A DNA stretch of 64,000 nucleotides from Pseudomonadota bacterium. Its GTDB lineage: Bacteria > Pseudomonadota > Gammaproteobacteria > Burkholderiales > Burkholderiaceae_B. This document shows, piece after piece, positions 9,755-18,313 of this stretch (position 1 is its first letter; each line of letters starts with the position of its first letter). The stretch lies in NCBI GenBank assembly GCA_023425645.1, contig JAFACG010000010.1:162137-226136 (forward strand), given 5' to 3'. Both the position numbers and the translations under genes were made by a program. The notes under the pieces were generated by a model. The model was not told the DNA's origin. It did not search any database and saw only the letters and a list, made by a program, of their open reading frames with translations.

Positions 9755-9766
9755 ATGGTTTACCAT
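9755..9766. promoter_or_regulatory. GntR operator 1 (ATGGT-TT-ACCAT)
   Basis: This is a 12-bp dyad centred at 9760.5, exactly 22 bp upstream of the centre of the 24-bp palindrome. It is a diverged copy of the same GGT...ACC core. Confidence 0.55.
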
Positions 9767-9770
9767 AATA

Positions 9771-9794
9771 ATTAATTTGGTCGACCAAATTAAT
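9771..9794. promoter_or_regulatory. GntR operator 2, perfect 24-bp palindrome
   Basis: Each half reads ATTAATTTGGTC or its complement, giving a perfect 24-bp palindrome with the core TTTGGTCGACCAAA centred at 9782.5. It ends 1 bp before the -35 hexamer at 9796, in an activator-like or looping position. A GntR protein is encoded just upstream. Confidence 0.75.
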
Positions 9795-9795
9795 A

Positions 9796-9832
9796 TTGAC
9801 TTCGCAACCACAAAAATCATAATGGTCGACAT
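9796..9832 (+). promoter_or_regulatory. Promoter with overlapping operator 3
   Basis: TTGACT (9796-9801) and CATAAT (9818-9823) are spaced by 16 bp, a good sigma70 promoter. ATGGTCGACAT (9822-9832, core GTCGAC centred at 9827.5) overlaps the -10 and probable start site. Its centre is 45 bp from operator 2, close to two 22-bp steps. Binding here would block RNA polymerase. Confidence 0.65.
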
Positions 9833-9897
9833 ACTGCCGGAAAACAAACAGCCAGATTGTTCGGAACAACAGCCTGGAAGCAACCTTGGAGACCCCC

Positions 9898-11226
9898 ATG
9901 CCTATTCCCCAGTTCGATCTCGCGTTCACCAACGCCACCTTGCTGACCGCCGACCCGGACCAGCCCGAACTGCGCCAGGCCACCATCGCCATCGCCCAGG
10001 GGCGCATCGCCTGGATAGGACAGGCCCTGCCCGAAGGCGCCCGGTGCGCACGCGTGATCGACGCCAGCGGCAAAGTCATCACGCCGGGCTTCGTCAACGT
10101 GCACACCCATTCCATCCTGACCATGGTGCGCGGCGTGGCCGCCGACCTGGGCTTCGCCCCGTCCTACACGCCCGGCATCCCCAAGGGCACGCAGGTCACG
10201 CCCGACGAGGCGCGCGTGCTGGCCCGCCTGGGCGCGCTGGAGGCGTTGATGTTCGGCTCCACGCTGATCGGCGACAACTTCGTCTGCGCCGACGCCACCA
10301 CCGAAGCCATGGCCGAGCTGGGCATGCGCCTGACTCCGAGCTGGCGCATCCACGACGTGGACTTCGCCAAGGTGGCCGAAGGCCGCTGGGAATACAGTCC
10401 CGAGATCGGCTCGCGCCTGCTGCAGGACGGCCTGGACCTGGCCGAGCGCTGGCAGTCCAACCCGCTGGTGAAGGTGCAGCTGGCCGCCCACGCAGTGGAT
10501 ACCTGCTCGGACGGGTTTCTTCGCGAGCTGGCCGAGGTCTCGCGCCAGCACGGGCTGCGGGTCAACACCCACCTGGGCCAGAGCAAGGTGGAAGTCGAGC
10601 GCGTGCAGGCCCGCACCGGCATGACCTCCACCGAGGTGCTGGATTCCGTGGGCCTGCTCAATGACAGGCTGATGGGCGGACATTGCATCTACCTCACCGA
10701 CTCCGACATCGAACGCATGGCCAGGGCGGGCGCGCACGCCGTCCACATTCCCAAGTGCAACGCCACTTCCGGACGCCTGGCGCCCATCCACAAGATCAAG
10801 GCGGCGGGCATCAACATCGCGCTGGCCACGGACACCCAGCACGGCGACATGGTGGAGCTGATGCGCTGGGCGCTGATGACCGCCCGCGTCCAGGAAGGCG
10901 GCGTCAACGCCGACTGGCAACCCAGCCACGCCTTCCACATGGCGACCCTGGGCGGAGCCCGGGCCGTGGGGCAGGCCGATGACATCGGCAGCCTGCAAGT
11001 GGGCAAGGCCGCGGACCTGGTGATGTTCGACTTCCGCAAGCCTCACCTGACGCCGCACACCAACCCCCTGGGCAACCTGGTGCACACCGGCCAGGGCGGC
11101 GACGTGGAACTGGTCATGGTCAACGGCGACATCCTGGTCGAAGACGGTCGTCCGACCCGCGTGGACATGGACAGGGTCTGCGCCGAAGCCGAACAGGTCT
11201 GCCGCGACCTGTGGAGCCGGGTCTGA
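9898..11226 (+). CDS. Amidohydrolase/deaminase of the TRZ/ATZ (cytosine-deaminase-like) group
   Basis: The 442-residue metal-dependent hydrolase has the full amidohydrolase signature: NVHTHS (HxH metal pair, about residues 67-72), a further His in HLGQS, GGHCIY with the next ligand, and an active-site Asp in ATDTQHGDMVE. The family removes amino or similar groups from purines, pyrimidines, triazines or adenosine derivatives. Which one is used here cannot be read from sequence. ATG 9898 follows TTGGAGAC; the in-frame TTG at 9886 lies within that ribosome-binding site. It is the first gene behind the operator-rich promoter, followed after 14 bp by an amidase. Confidence 0.82.
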   Translation: MPIPQFDLAFTNATLLTADPDQPELRQATIAIAQGRIAWIGQALPEGARCARVIDASGKVITPGFVNVHTHSILTMVRGVAADLGFAPSYTPGIPKGTQVTPDEARVLARLGALEALMFGSTLIGDNFVCADATTEAMAELGMRLTPSWRIHDVDFAKVAEGRWEYSPEIGSRLLQDGLDLAERWQSNPLVKVQLAAHAVDTCSDGFLRELAEVSRQHGLRVNTHLGQSKVEVERVQARTGMTSTEVLDSVGLLNDRLMGGHCIYLTDSDIERMARAGAHAVHIPKCNATSGRLAPIHKIKAAGINIALATDTQHGDMVELMRWALMTARVQEGGVNADWQPSHAFHMATLGGARAVGQADDIGSLQVGKAADLVMFDFRKPHLTPHTNPLGNLVHTGQGGDVELVMVNGDILVEDGRPTRVDMDRVCAEAEQVCRDLWSRV

Positions 11227-11240
11227 GCACGGGGGGCGAC

Positions 11241-12674
11241 ATGAGCGATCACACCGACATTCCCGAGCTGGTGCAGTTGAGCGCCACCGAGCTGCACGCC
11301 GGCCTGCTGGCCGGCAACTACAGCCGCGCCGACATCGCCGACCAATACCTGCGCCACCTGGACAGGGTCAATCCCGGCCTGAACGCGCTGATCCACGTCG
11401 ACCGCCAGGCATGGCGGCAAGACCACGTCCAGGACCTGGCCGCGCTGGGCGCCGTGCCGGTGTCCATCAAGGACAATCTGTGGGTGCGCGGCTGGCCCGC
11501 CAGCAACGGTTCGCGCCTGTTCCAGTCCTTCCAGGCGCCCGAGGACGCCCTGGTCGTGGGCCGCCTGCGGGCCGCCGGCGCGGCCCTGCTGGGAGTCAGC
11601 AACTGCTCCGAGTTCGCCTGCAAGGGCAACACCACCAACTTGCTGCATGGCGCGACCCGCAATCCGCGCGACCTGTCCTGCACGCCGGGCGGCTCTTCCG
11701 GCGGCGCGGCCGCCGCCGTGGCGGCCGGCCTGTGCACGGTCGCCATCGGCACCGACGCGGGCGGCTCGGTGCGCCGACCCGCAGCGCACGCCGGCGTCGT
11801 GGGCTTCAAACCCAGCGCCGGCCTGATCGCCCACGGTCCGGGCTTCGCCGAGCCGGTCTACGGCAACAGCGTCATAGGCCTGATGGCGCGCAGCGCGCAC
11901 GACATCGCCTGGACTTTCGACCAACTGCTGGGCTACGACGCCCGCGACCCGCGCAGCGTCAAGCCGGGACAGCTGCGGGACCATTCGCCCGCGCGCCGGC
12001 TGAAGCTTGCCTTCAGCCCCCGGCTGGGGCTGGACTTCGCCGTGGATCCGCTGGTTGCGCAATGCGTGGAACGCGCCGCCCGGCTGCTGTCCGATGCCGG
12101 GCACCAGGTGGAGCTGATCGATCCCCCCTGGCCCGGCCCCGTACAGGAAGCCGACCTCATGCCGCTGCAGCTGGCCGGCCTGGCCACCCTGTACGGCGAG
12201 GCCTTCCGCCGGGATCCGGCGCAGTTCGATCCGGATATCGCCGCGCAGATCGAAGCCGGCCTGGCCCTGCCCGCCACGCGCGTGACTGCCGCGCTGGAGC
12301 TGCGCAAGCGCCTGTACACGGCCCTGAACAGCCTGTTCTGCGGCGTCGATGCCTTGCTGACGCCCACCACGCCCTGCGTAGCCTGGCCGGTGGAGCGCAA
12401 CGGCCCCGAATTCATCGAAGGACGGCCCGCCGGGCCGCGCGGACACGCGGTGTTCACACCCTTGTTCAACCATACCTACCTGCCGGCCTGCTCCGTGCCT
12501 TGCGGCCTGGCCGAACGCGGCCTGCCGGCCGGCCTGCAGATCGTCGGTCCCATGTACGCCGACCGCATCGTGCTGGACCTGGCCGCCGAAATCGAGGCCC
12601 TGCTGGGCCATCCCTTCCGGGCGCCGTCCAGCGCGCTGCCCGGCGCATCGCTTCAGGAGTCCGCCGCATCATGA
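11241..12674 (+). CDS. Amidase-signature family amidase
   Basis: The 477-residue serine hydrolase would cut a linear amide or ureide C-N bond. The Ser-cisSer-Lys triad is visible: the Lys in PVSIKDN, the cis-Ser in TPGGSSGGAAAAVAAG, and the nucleophile Ser in GTDAGGSVRRPAA. ATG 11241 starts the conserved region after GGGGGGCGAC. The next gene starts within its stop codon (ATGA overlap), so it is co-translated with a hydantoinase. In the inferred pathway it would act on an open-chain product of the cyclic substrate. The substrate is not predictable. Confidence 0.85.
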   Translation: MSDHTDIPELVQLSATELHAGLLAGNYSRADIADQYLRHLDRVNPGLNALIHVDRQAWRQDHVQDLAALGAVPVSIKDNLWVRGWPASNGSRLFQSFQAPEDALVVGRLRAAGAALLGVSNCSEFACKGNTTNLLHGATRNPRDLSCTPGGSSGGAAAAVAAGLCTVAIGTDAGGSVRRPAAHAGVVGFKPSAGLIAHGPGFAEPVYGNSVIGLMARSAHDIAWTFDQLLGYDARDPRSVKPGQLRDHSPARRLKLAFSPRLGLDFAVDPLVAQCVERAARLLSDAGHQVELIDPPWPGPVQEADLMPLQLAGLATLYGEAFRRDPAQFDPDIAAQIEAGLALPATRVTAALELRKRLYTALNSLFCGVDALLTPTTPCVAWPVERNGPEFIEGRPAGPRGHAVFTPLFNHTYLPACSVPCGLAERGLPAGLQIVGPMYADRIVLDLAAEIEALLGHPFRAPSSALPGASLQESAAS

Positions 12675-14095
12675 CCAGCACCGAGCCCTTTGACCTGGTG
12701 ATCCGCCACGCCGACGTGGCCACCGCCAGCGACCGCTTCACCTGCGACATCGGCATACGGGACGGGCGCATCGCCGCGCTGGCGCTGAGCCTGCCCGAAG
12801 GACGCGAGGAAATCGACGCCAGCGGCCTGCTGACGCTGCCCGGAGGGATCGACGCGCACTGCCACCTGGACCAGCCCATGCCCGAAGGCATGCGCATGGC
12901 CGACGACTTCTACACCGGCACCCGCTCGGCCGCCTGCGGCGGCACCACGACCCTCATCCCCTTCGCCGCCCAGCAAAAAGGCCAGTCCTTGCTGGCCGCC
13001 GTGCAGGACTATCACCAGCGCGCGAACGGCAAGGCCGTGGTGGACTACGGCTTTCACCTGATCGTGAGCGACCCGAGCCCGCACGTGCTGCAGGAGGAGC
13101 TGCCGGCCCTGATCCGCGCCGGGCACAGTTCCTTCAAGGTCTACATGACCTACGACGACCTGAAGCTCGACGACCACCAGATGCTGGACGTGCTGAGCGT
13201 GGCGCGCGGCAACGGGGCGCTGGTCATGATCCATGCCGAGAACGCCGACTGCATCGCCTGGCTGACCGAGCGCCTGGAGCGCGCCGGCCGCACCGAGCCT
13301 TACTATCACGCCGTCTCCCGGCCGCCGCTGGTCGAGCGCGAAGCCGCCCACCGGGCCATCTCCCTGGCCGAGCTGGTGGATACGCCCATCCTGCTGGTGC
13401 ACGTATCCGGCCCCGAGGCCATCGAACAGATTCGCTGGGCGCGGCAGCGCGGCCTGGACGTGCACGGCGAGACCTGCCCCCAGTACCTGTACCTGACGGC
13501 CGAGGACCTGCGCCAGGACGGCTACCTGGGCGCCAAGTGCGTCTGCAGCCCGCCGCCGCGCGATGCCGGCAGCCAGCAGGAAGTGTGGCGCGCCCTGGCC
13601 GACGGCCTGTTCTCGGTCTTCTCGTCCGACCACGCCCCCTTCCGCTACGACGATCCGCACGGCAAGTACCTGGGCGGCAAGGCGCAGCCCTTCCGGCACA
13701 TCCCCAACGGCATCCCCGGGCTGGAGACCCGCCTGCCGCTGCTGTTCTCGGGCGCGGTCGCGGGCGGACGCTTCGACATCCACCGCTTCGTGGCCCTGAC
13801 CGCGACCAACCCCGCGCGTCTGTACGGACTGTACCCGCGCCAGGGCACGATCGCCGTCGGCGCGGATGCGGACATCGTGCTGTGGGATCCGCAGCGCCGC
13901 GTGACCATCCGCAACGAAAACCTGCATCACGACGTGGACTACACCCCCTACGAAGGCCTGGAGGTGACCGGCTGGCCGGTCACCACGCTGGTCCGGGGCC
14001 AGGTGGTGTGCCGCGACGGGCAGTTCCTGGGGCAGGCCGGCCAAGGCCGGTTCCTGCCGCGTCATCAACCCGACACACGGATGGCCGCAGGCTGA
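12671..14095 (+). CDS. D-hydantoinase / dihydropyrimidinase family cyclic amidase
   Basis: This 474-residue cyclic amidohydrolase opens hydantoin or dihydropyrimidine rings to N-carbamoyl amino acids. The binuclear metal site looks complete: DAHCHLD (HxH), a carboxylatable Lys in SSFKVYMTY, His in VMIHAEN and LLVHVSG, and Asp in FSSDHAPF. Length and order match the family (about 460-490). The ATG overlaps the amidase stop by 4 bp. With the neighbouring amidase and racemase-like genes it suggests use of cyclic ureides as carbon or nitrogen source. Dihydrouracil and 5-substituted hydantoins are both possible substrates. Confidence 0.85.
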   Translation: MTSTEPFDLVIRHADVATASDRFTCDIGIRDGRIAALALSLPEGREEIDASGLLTLPGGIDAHCHLDQPMPEGMRMADDFYTGTRSAACGGTTTLIPFAAQQKGQSLLAAVQDYHQRANGKAVVDYGFHLIVSDPSPHVLQEELPALIRAGHSSFKVYMTYDDLKLDDHQMLDVLSVARGNGALVMIHAENADCIAWLTERLERAGRTEPYYHAVSRPPLVEREAAHRAISLAELVDTPILLVHVSGPEAIEQIRWARQRGLDVHGETCPQYLYLTAEDLRQDGYLGAKCVCSPPPRDAGSQQEVWRALADGLFSVFSSDHAPFRYDDPHGKYLGGKAQPFRHIPNGIPGLETRLPLLFSGAVAGGRFDIHRFVALTATNPARLYGLYPRQGTIAVGADADIVLWDPQRRVTIRNENLHHDVDYTPYEGLEVTGWPVTTLVRGQVVCRDGQFLGQAGQGRFLPRHQPDTRMAAG

Positions 14096-14168
14096 CAACC
14101 ATCCCGAACACGACCGGCGCCGCCAACACCAGATCTAGAAAGGCGCCACTACCACGGAGGAGTACAAC

Positions 14169-15506
14169 ATGCAGCACGCGACAAGCAACAAGCGCAGCAG
14201 CCGCCTGCGCGTGGCCCTGGCCGGACTGGTGGGAACCAGTCTGGAGTTCTACGACCACTTCATCTACGGCGCGGCCGCCGCGCTGGTCTTTCCAAGCATC
14301 TTCTTTCCCCAGGAGGACCCCAAGGTCGCCCTGATCCTGTCCCTGCTCACCTACGCCCTGGCCTTCATCGCCCGCCCCTTGGGCGCGGCCATCTTCGGCC
14401 ACTTCGGCGACCGGATAGGGCGCCGCGTCATCCTGATGGTCACCCTGGTGCTGATGGGCAGCGCCACCTTCCTGATCGGCCTTCTGCCCACCTACCAGAC
14501 CCTGGGCCTGGCCGCTCCCCTGCTGCTGTGCCTGCTGCGCCTGCTGCAAGGCATCGCGCTGGGCGGGGAATGGGGCGGCGCCGCCCTGATGGTCAGCGAG
14601 ACGGCCGGGCAGAACCACAAGCGCAAGGGCTTCCTGGGCAGCCTCATACAGGTCGCCGCGCCCATCGGCTTCCTGCTGGCCAACGGCATGTTCGCGCTGG
14701 TCACCAATGTCGTGAACGACGCGGACTTCCTGGCCTGGGGCTGGCGCATCCCCTTCCTGGCCAGCGCCCTGCTGGTGGTGGTGGGCATCTACATCCGCCG
14801 CTCGCTGGATGAATCGCCCGAGTTCCTGGAGAACCAGCAGAAGCAGCAGGCGCAGCCCGTCGAGCACGACCACGCGCCTTTGGGCGAGGTCCTGCGCCAT
14901 CATTGGGGCAAGCTGCTGGTGGCCATAGGCTCGCGCGCCGGCAGCGACATCGCCTTCTACATCTTCGGCCTGTTCCTGCAGGTGTACCTGATCCGCCGCG
15001 GCCTGCCCAAGTCCCTGGCGCTGGAAGCCGCCATGATGGCCGCCTTCTCGCAGATCGTGGGCATTCCGCTCTTTGGCTGGCTGACCGACAAAGTGGGCGC
15101 GCGCCGCCTGCTGATCGGCGGAGCCATAGGCGGGGCGATCTGGTCCTTCGTGTTCTTCCGCATGGTCGACACGGGCGAGCCTTACATGATCATCCTGGCC
15201 TCCATGATAGGCCTGTTCATCCACGCCGCCCTGTGGGCGCCGCTGGCCACCTTCCTGCCGTCCATGTTCCCCGTCCAGGTGCGCTACACCGGCGCGGGCC
15301 TGGGCTTCCAGGCGGCCGGCATCGTGGGCGGGGCCATGGCGCCCGTCATCGCCACCTCCCTGCTGAACGAGTACGACACCAGCCTGGCGGTCGCCGTCTA
15401 TGTGGCCGCGGGCCTGCTGATCACCGTGGTGGCGGTCGGGGCCTACCGCAACCAGGACACGCTGCCCGCCCCCCGCGCCGGCGCCCAGCCCGACGCCAGC
15501 GCCTGA
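14169..15506 (+). CDS. MFS transporter, metabolite:H+ symporter (MHS) family
   Basis: The 445-residue inner-membrane permease has about 12 hydrophobic segments. The N-terminal GTSLEFYDHFIYG, the loop 2-3 motif GHFGDRIGRR, and LLRLLQGIALGGEWGGA are diagnostic of the MHS subgroup (ProP/ShiA-like proton symporters of organic acids and osmolytes). A strong ribosome-binding site (GGAGGAG) precedes ATG 14169. It sits between the hydantoinase and the racemase-like gene on one strand, so it is the likely importer of this pathway's substrate. Confidence 0.88.
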   Translation: MQHATSNKRSSRLRVALAGLVGTSLEFYDHFIYGAAAALVFPSIFFPQEDPKVALILSLLTYALAFIARPLGAAIFGHFGDRIGRRVILMVTLVLMGSATFLIGLLPTYQTLGLAAPLLLCLLRLLQGIALGGEWGGAALMVSETAGQNHKRKGFLGSLIQVAAPIGFLLANGMFALVTNVVNDADFLAWGWRIPFLASALLVVVGIYIRRSLDESPEFLENQQKQQAQPVEHDHAPLGEVLRHHWGKLLVAIGSRAGSDIAFYIFGLFLQVYLIRRGLPKSLALEAAMMAAFSQIVGIPLFGWLTDKVGARRLLIGGAIGGAIWSFVFFRMVDTGEPYMIILASMIGLFIHAALWAPLATFLPSMFPVQVRYTGAGLGFQAAGIVGGAMAPVIATSLLNEYDTSLAVAVYVAAGLLITVVAVGAYRNQDTLPAPRAGAQPDASA

Positions 15507-15561
15507 CACCCGCAACACGCGCCGCCGCTCCCCGCACCGGGGACGGCGGCCGGAGAATCCC

Positions 15562-16317
15562 ATGCACATACTGATACTGAACCCCAATACTTCCGAGAGC
15601 GTCTCCCGCCTGATCGAGGCCGAGGCCCGGCGCAGCGCCGGCGCGGGCACGTCCCTGGAAGTGCGCACCGCGCCGTTCGGAGTGGCCTACATCGAAACCC
15701 GCCTGGAAGCCGTCATCGGCGCCTATGCCGCCGTCTGCATGGCCACGGATCATCCGCGCCCCTGCGACGCGGTCATCGTGGGCGCCTTCGGCGACCCCGG
15801 CCTGCAGGGCCTGAAGGAACTGCTGGACACGCCCGTGGTCGGCATGACCGAGGCCGCGCTGATGAGCGCCGCCCTGCTGGGCCAGCGCTTTTCCATCATC
15901 GCCATCTCCAGCCGCATCCAGGCCTGGTACGCCGAGTGCGTCGCCTACAACGGATTGAGTTCGCGCCTGGCCAGCATACGCGGCCTGGACCAGCCCCTGG
16001 CGGACGTGGGCAGCATCCAGCAGGACCACGCCCAGGCCTTGCGGCGCCTGTGCATGCAAGTCGTGGAGCAAGACGGCGCGGACGTGATCATCCTGGCCGG
16101 CGCCCCGCTGGCCGGACTGGCGCGCAGCCTGCAGGGCATGCTGCCTGTGCCCGTGGTGGACGGCGTCTCCAGCGCCGTGCAGCACTGCGAGACCCTGCAC
16201 GCCTTGCAGCCCGGCAAGGCCGGCGCCGGCAGCTTCGCCCGCCCGCCCCTCAAACCCAATACCGGCCTGCCGGCGGGCCTGGCCGCGTGCCTGGCGGGCG
16301 GGCAACCCGGACGCTAA
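15562..16317 (+). CDS. Asp/Glu/hydantoin racemase-fold protein lacking both catalytic cysteines
   Basis: The 251-residue product has the hydantoin-racemase N-terminus (HILILNPNTSESV) and overall length. The two cysteines that normally act as acid and base are absent. The first motif reads VGAFGDPGL, with Ala75 where Cys is expected in ACFGDPG. The second reads IILAGAPLAG, with Gly180 where Cys is expected in LGCAG. The paralogue at 60306 keeps both cysteines. The fold is clear but two-base racemisation is unlikely; a lyase, isomerase or binding role is possible. It is the last gene of the GntR-controlled run, and its stop lies 45 bp from a convergent cytochrome gene. Confidence 0.75.
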   Translation: MHILILNPNTSESVSRLIEAEARRSAGAGTSLEVRTAPFGVAYIETRLEAVIGAYAAVCMATDHPRPCDAVIVGAFGDPGLQGLKELLDTPVVGMTEAALMSAALLGQRFSIIAISSRIQAWYAECVAYNGLSSRLASIRGLDQPLADVGSIQQDHAQALRRLCMQVVEQDGADVIILAGAPLAGLARSLQGMLPVPVVDGVSSAVQHCETLHALQPGKAGAGSFARPPLKPNTGLPAGLAACLAGGQPGR

Positions 16318-16361
16318 ATCCGCCTGCAAAAACAGCGCGGCTTTGTGCAAAAGCATGTGGC

Positions 16362-16841
16362 TCACCGCCGCTTCCGGTCCTCCAGCGTCACTTCCTTCTG
16401 GGCCTGCCGCTCCGCTTCTGGCCAGGAGCTCTTGATGTAGGCCAGCGCTGCGACGATGTCTTCGTCGGGCAGGATGCCGGCGTAGGCCGGCATGTCGCTG
16501 CGGTAGCCTTCGGGCGCCGTGCGGCCGGGGACCAGGCCGTGGCGGGTGATGTCCAGCAGCACCGCGTCGGCATGGTGCCAGGTGTGGCCGCTGGCATCGT
16601 GCGGCGGCGCCGGCAGGCGGCCGTCGGGCAGACGCCGGCGCCAGTCGGGCTGGCCTTCCAGCTGCGCGCCATGGCAGGCCGCGCAGTTCTGCGCATAGAC
16701 CGTCTTGCCCCGCAGGACCAAGGCTTCATCGTCCGGGGAAATATAGGATGCGCCGGCGCCTGTACGCATTGCGTACACGACCAGCGCGACGGCGCAGGCC
16801 GCCGCGGCCGCAAGCCACAGGGCCAGTTGCTTTTTTGGCAT
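16362..16841 (-). CDS. Membrane-anchored monohaem cytochrome c
   Basis: The 159-residue product has an N-terminal hydrophobic anchor (about residues 5-26) and one haem c motif, CAACH, within GKTVYAQNCAACHGAQLEGQ. MPAYAGILPDEDIVAALAYIKSSW is the typical C-terminal segment with the axial Met. It would carry electrons in the periplasm. ATG 16841 is preferred over the TTG at 16862. The donor and acceptor are unknown. It lies downstream of tRNA-Arg but behind a terminator, so it is probably a separate unit. Confidence 0.85.
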   Translation of the reverse strand: MPKKQLALWLAAAAACAVALVVYAMRTGAGASYISPDDEALVLRGKTVYAQNCAACHGAQLEGQPDWRRRLPDGRLPAPPHDASGHTWHHADAVLLDITRHGLVPGRTAPEGYRSDMPAYAGILPDEDIVAALAYIKSSWPEAERQAQKEVTLEDRKRR

Positions 16842-16916
16842 GGGACAAATGATCCGGATCAACTGTTTGGCGACATCCGGACCTTAGCACGGCGGGCGGG
16901 CCAGGGGCGCAGGCGA

Positions 16917-16943
16917 TAAAAAAGGCAGCCTTGCGGCTGCCTT
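16917..16943 (-). terminator. Intrinsic terminator downstream of tRNA-Arg
   Basis: A perfect 9-bp stem (AAGGCAGCC at 16922-16930 with GGCTGCCTT at 16935-16943) encloses the loop TTGC. An A run at 16918-16923 on the plus strand gives the U tract of a minus-strand terminator. It lies 72 bp beyond the tRNA 3' end. Confidence 0.85.
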
Positions 16944-17014
16944 GGCAGGTGCCAACAAGCGGCGCGCCGCTTGCGACAATAACAGGCCGTGCATGAAAGC
17001 AAGCCTTTGAATTC

Positions 17015-17089
17015 TGGCGCGACCGACAGGAATCGAACCTGTATCGAGAGCTTCGGAAACTCTAATTCTATCCATTGAACTACGGTCGC
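17015..17089 (-). tRNA. tRNA-Arg, anticodon CCG, with encoded CCA
   Basis: On the minus strand the 75-nt gene folds as a cloverleaf. The acceptor is GCGACCG with CGGTCGC, the D-stem is GTTC/GAAT, the anticodon arm is AGAGT-TTCCGAA-GCTCT with anticodon CCG, and the T-arm is ACAGG-TTCGAAT-CCTGT. A discriminator G and an encoded CCA end it. It reads CGG arginine codons. A strong terminator follows. Confidence 0.95.
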
Positions 17090-17192
17090 CAAGACGGCTA
17101 TTGTAGCCTGAGTTTGAATTTTTTTTCAGCAACTATCAGCGAAGGCCATGGCCGGCTTTGCAAGATGCGAATACAAGAGCGGCACACTTCGC

Positions 17193-17198
17193 TATAAT
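17193..17198 (+). promoter_or_regulatory. Candidate -10 element (TATAAT) upstream of the dihaem cytochrome gene
   Basis: A consensus TATAAT lies 131 bp upstream of ATG 17329 in an otherwise G+C-rich region divergent from tRNA-Arg. No convincing -35 hexamer is seen at 16-18 bp, so this is a weak call. Confidence 0.35.
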
Positions 17199-17328
17199 TG
17201 GAGGTTGCGCACCTGGGTACGTGCCTTGACACGCGCCCGCCCGCACGAATTTTCGCAGGCGCAAGCCTTCGCTGGTGGCCATTGTTGGCCCTCCCGTCTT
17301 TTCTTGTACGAACTCGCAGGATCCGATA

Positions 17329-18234
17329 ATGAGCAACACGGAACAAAAACCCGAAGAACACAACGAGGGTCACAACGCCATGATCAAAACCCCCAAACAA
17401 TTGCTCGTGACCGTGGCTCTGGCTTTCCTGGTGCCCATCGCGATCATTGTCATGCTGGTCAATCTGGTCACGGCCACCATGAGCACGGGCGCCGGCTCGG
17501 ACGCCCTGACCCCTGAAGCCATCGCCGAACGCATCCAGCCCGTGGCGGGCTTCAAGCTGGTCGACGCCAATGCCGTCAAGGAACTGAAGACCGGCCAGCA
17601 AGTGTACGAAACCACCTGTACCGCATGTCACGCCGCCGGCATCGCCGGCGCGCCCAAGTTCGGCGACAAGGGCGCCTGGGGCGGCCTGATCAAGCAGGGC
17701 CAGGATACACTGGTCGACGCCGCCATCCACGGCATCCGCGCCATGCCTCCCAAGGGCGGCAACCCCTCGCTGGACGACGTCGAAGTGGCTCGCGCCGTGG
17801 CCTACATGGCCAACGCCGCCGGCGCCGACTTCAAGGAACCCGAAGCTCCCGGCGCCGCGGGCGACCAGGAAGCCAAGGCCGACGCCAAGCCTGCCGACGT
17901 GAACACCGCTCCCAAGACGACCGAAGCGCCCAAGGCCGCCGAGCCCGCCGCCGGCAAGCCTGCCGCCGCCGCTGCCCAGGACACCGCCAAGGTGGATCCC
18001 GCCGGCATCAAGCTGTACGACACCGTCTGCTTCGCCTGCCACGCGGCCGGCGTTGCCGGTGCGCCCAAGTTCGGCGACCAGGCCGCCTGGAAACCCTACA
18101 TCGAGACCGGCATGGACACCATGGTCCAGAAGGCCATCCACGGCGTGGGCGCCATGCCTCCCCGCGGCGGCTCGCAAGCCTCGGACGAAGAAATCCGCGC
18201 TGCCGTGCAGCACATGGTCAACGCCGCCAAGTAA
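17329..18234 (+). CDS. Dihaem cytochrome c5-type protein
   Basis: The 301-residue product has one membrane segment (about 22-46), then two homologous cytochrome c5-like domains, each with a haem motif (CTACH, CFACH) inside TCHAAGIAGAPKFGDKGAWG-like sequence. Each also has a Met-containing MPP(K/R)GG segment. An Ala/Pro/Lys-rich linker of about 60 residues joins them. This is probably an internal duplication: the repeated blocks GAPKFGD and AIHG(I/V)(R/G)AMPP are nearly identical. It would shuttle electrons at the periplasmic face, with unknown partners. ATG 17329 is preceded by AGGA, and a strong terminator follows. Confidence 0.88.
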   Translation: MSNTEQKPEEHNEGHNAMIKTPKQLLVTVALAFLVPIAIIVMLVNLVTATMSTGAGSDALTPEAIAERIQPVAGFKLVDANAVKELKTGQQVYETTCTACHAAGIAGAPKFGDKGAWGGLIKQGQDTLVDAAIHGIRAMPPKGGNPSLDDVEVARAVAYMANAAGADFKEPEAPGAAGDQEAKADAKPADVNTAPKTTEAPKAAEPAAGKPAAAAAQDTAKVDPAGIKLYDTVCFACHAAGVAGAPKFGDQAAWKPYIETGMDTMVQKAIHGVGAMPPRGGSQASDEEIRAAVQHMVNAAK

Positions 18235-18251
18235 TCCCGGCGACGTCCACG

Positions 18252-18280
18252 AAAAAGCCCGCTGTAAAGCGGGCTTTTTT
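18252..18280. terminator. Bidirectional intrinsic terminator between convergent genes
   Basis: GCCCGC and GCGGGC form the stem with loop TGTAAA, flanked by AAAAA on the left and TTTTTT on the right. It can therefore end both the cytochrome transcript and the convergent 3-hydroxyacyl-CoA dehydrogenase transcript. Confidence 0.9.
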
Positions 18281-18313
18281 CATGTTCCCGGGCAATGGCC
18301 CGGGGCCCTGCGC

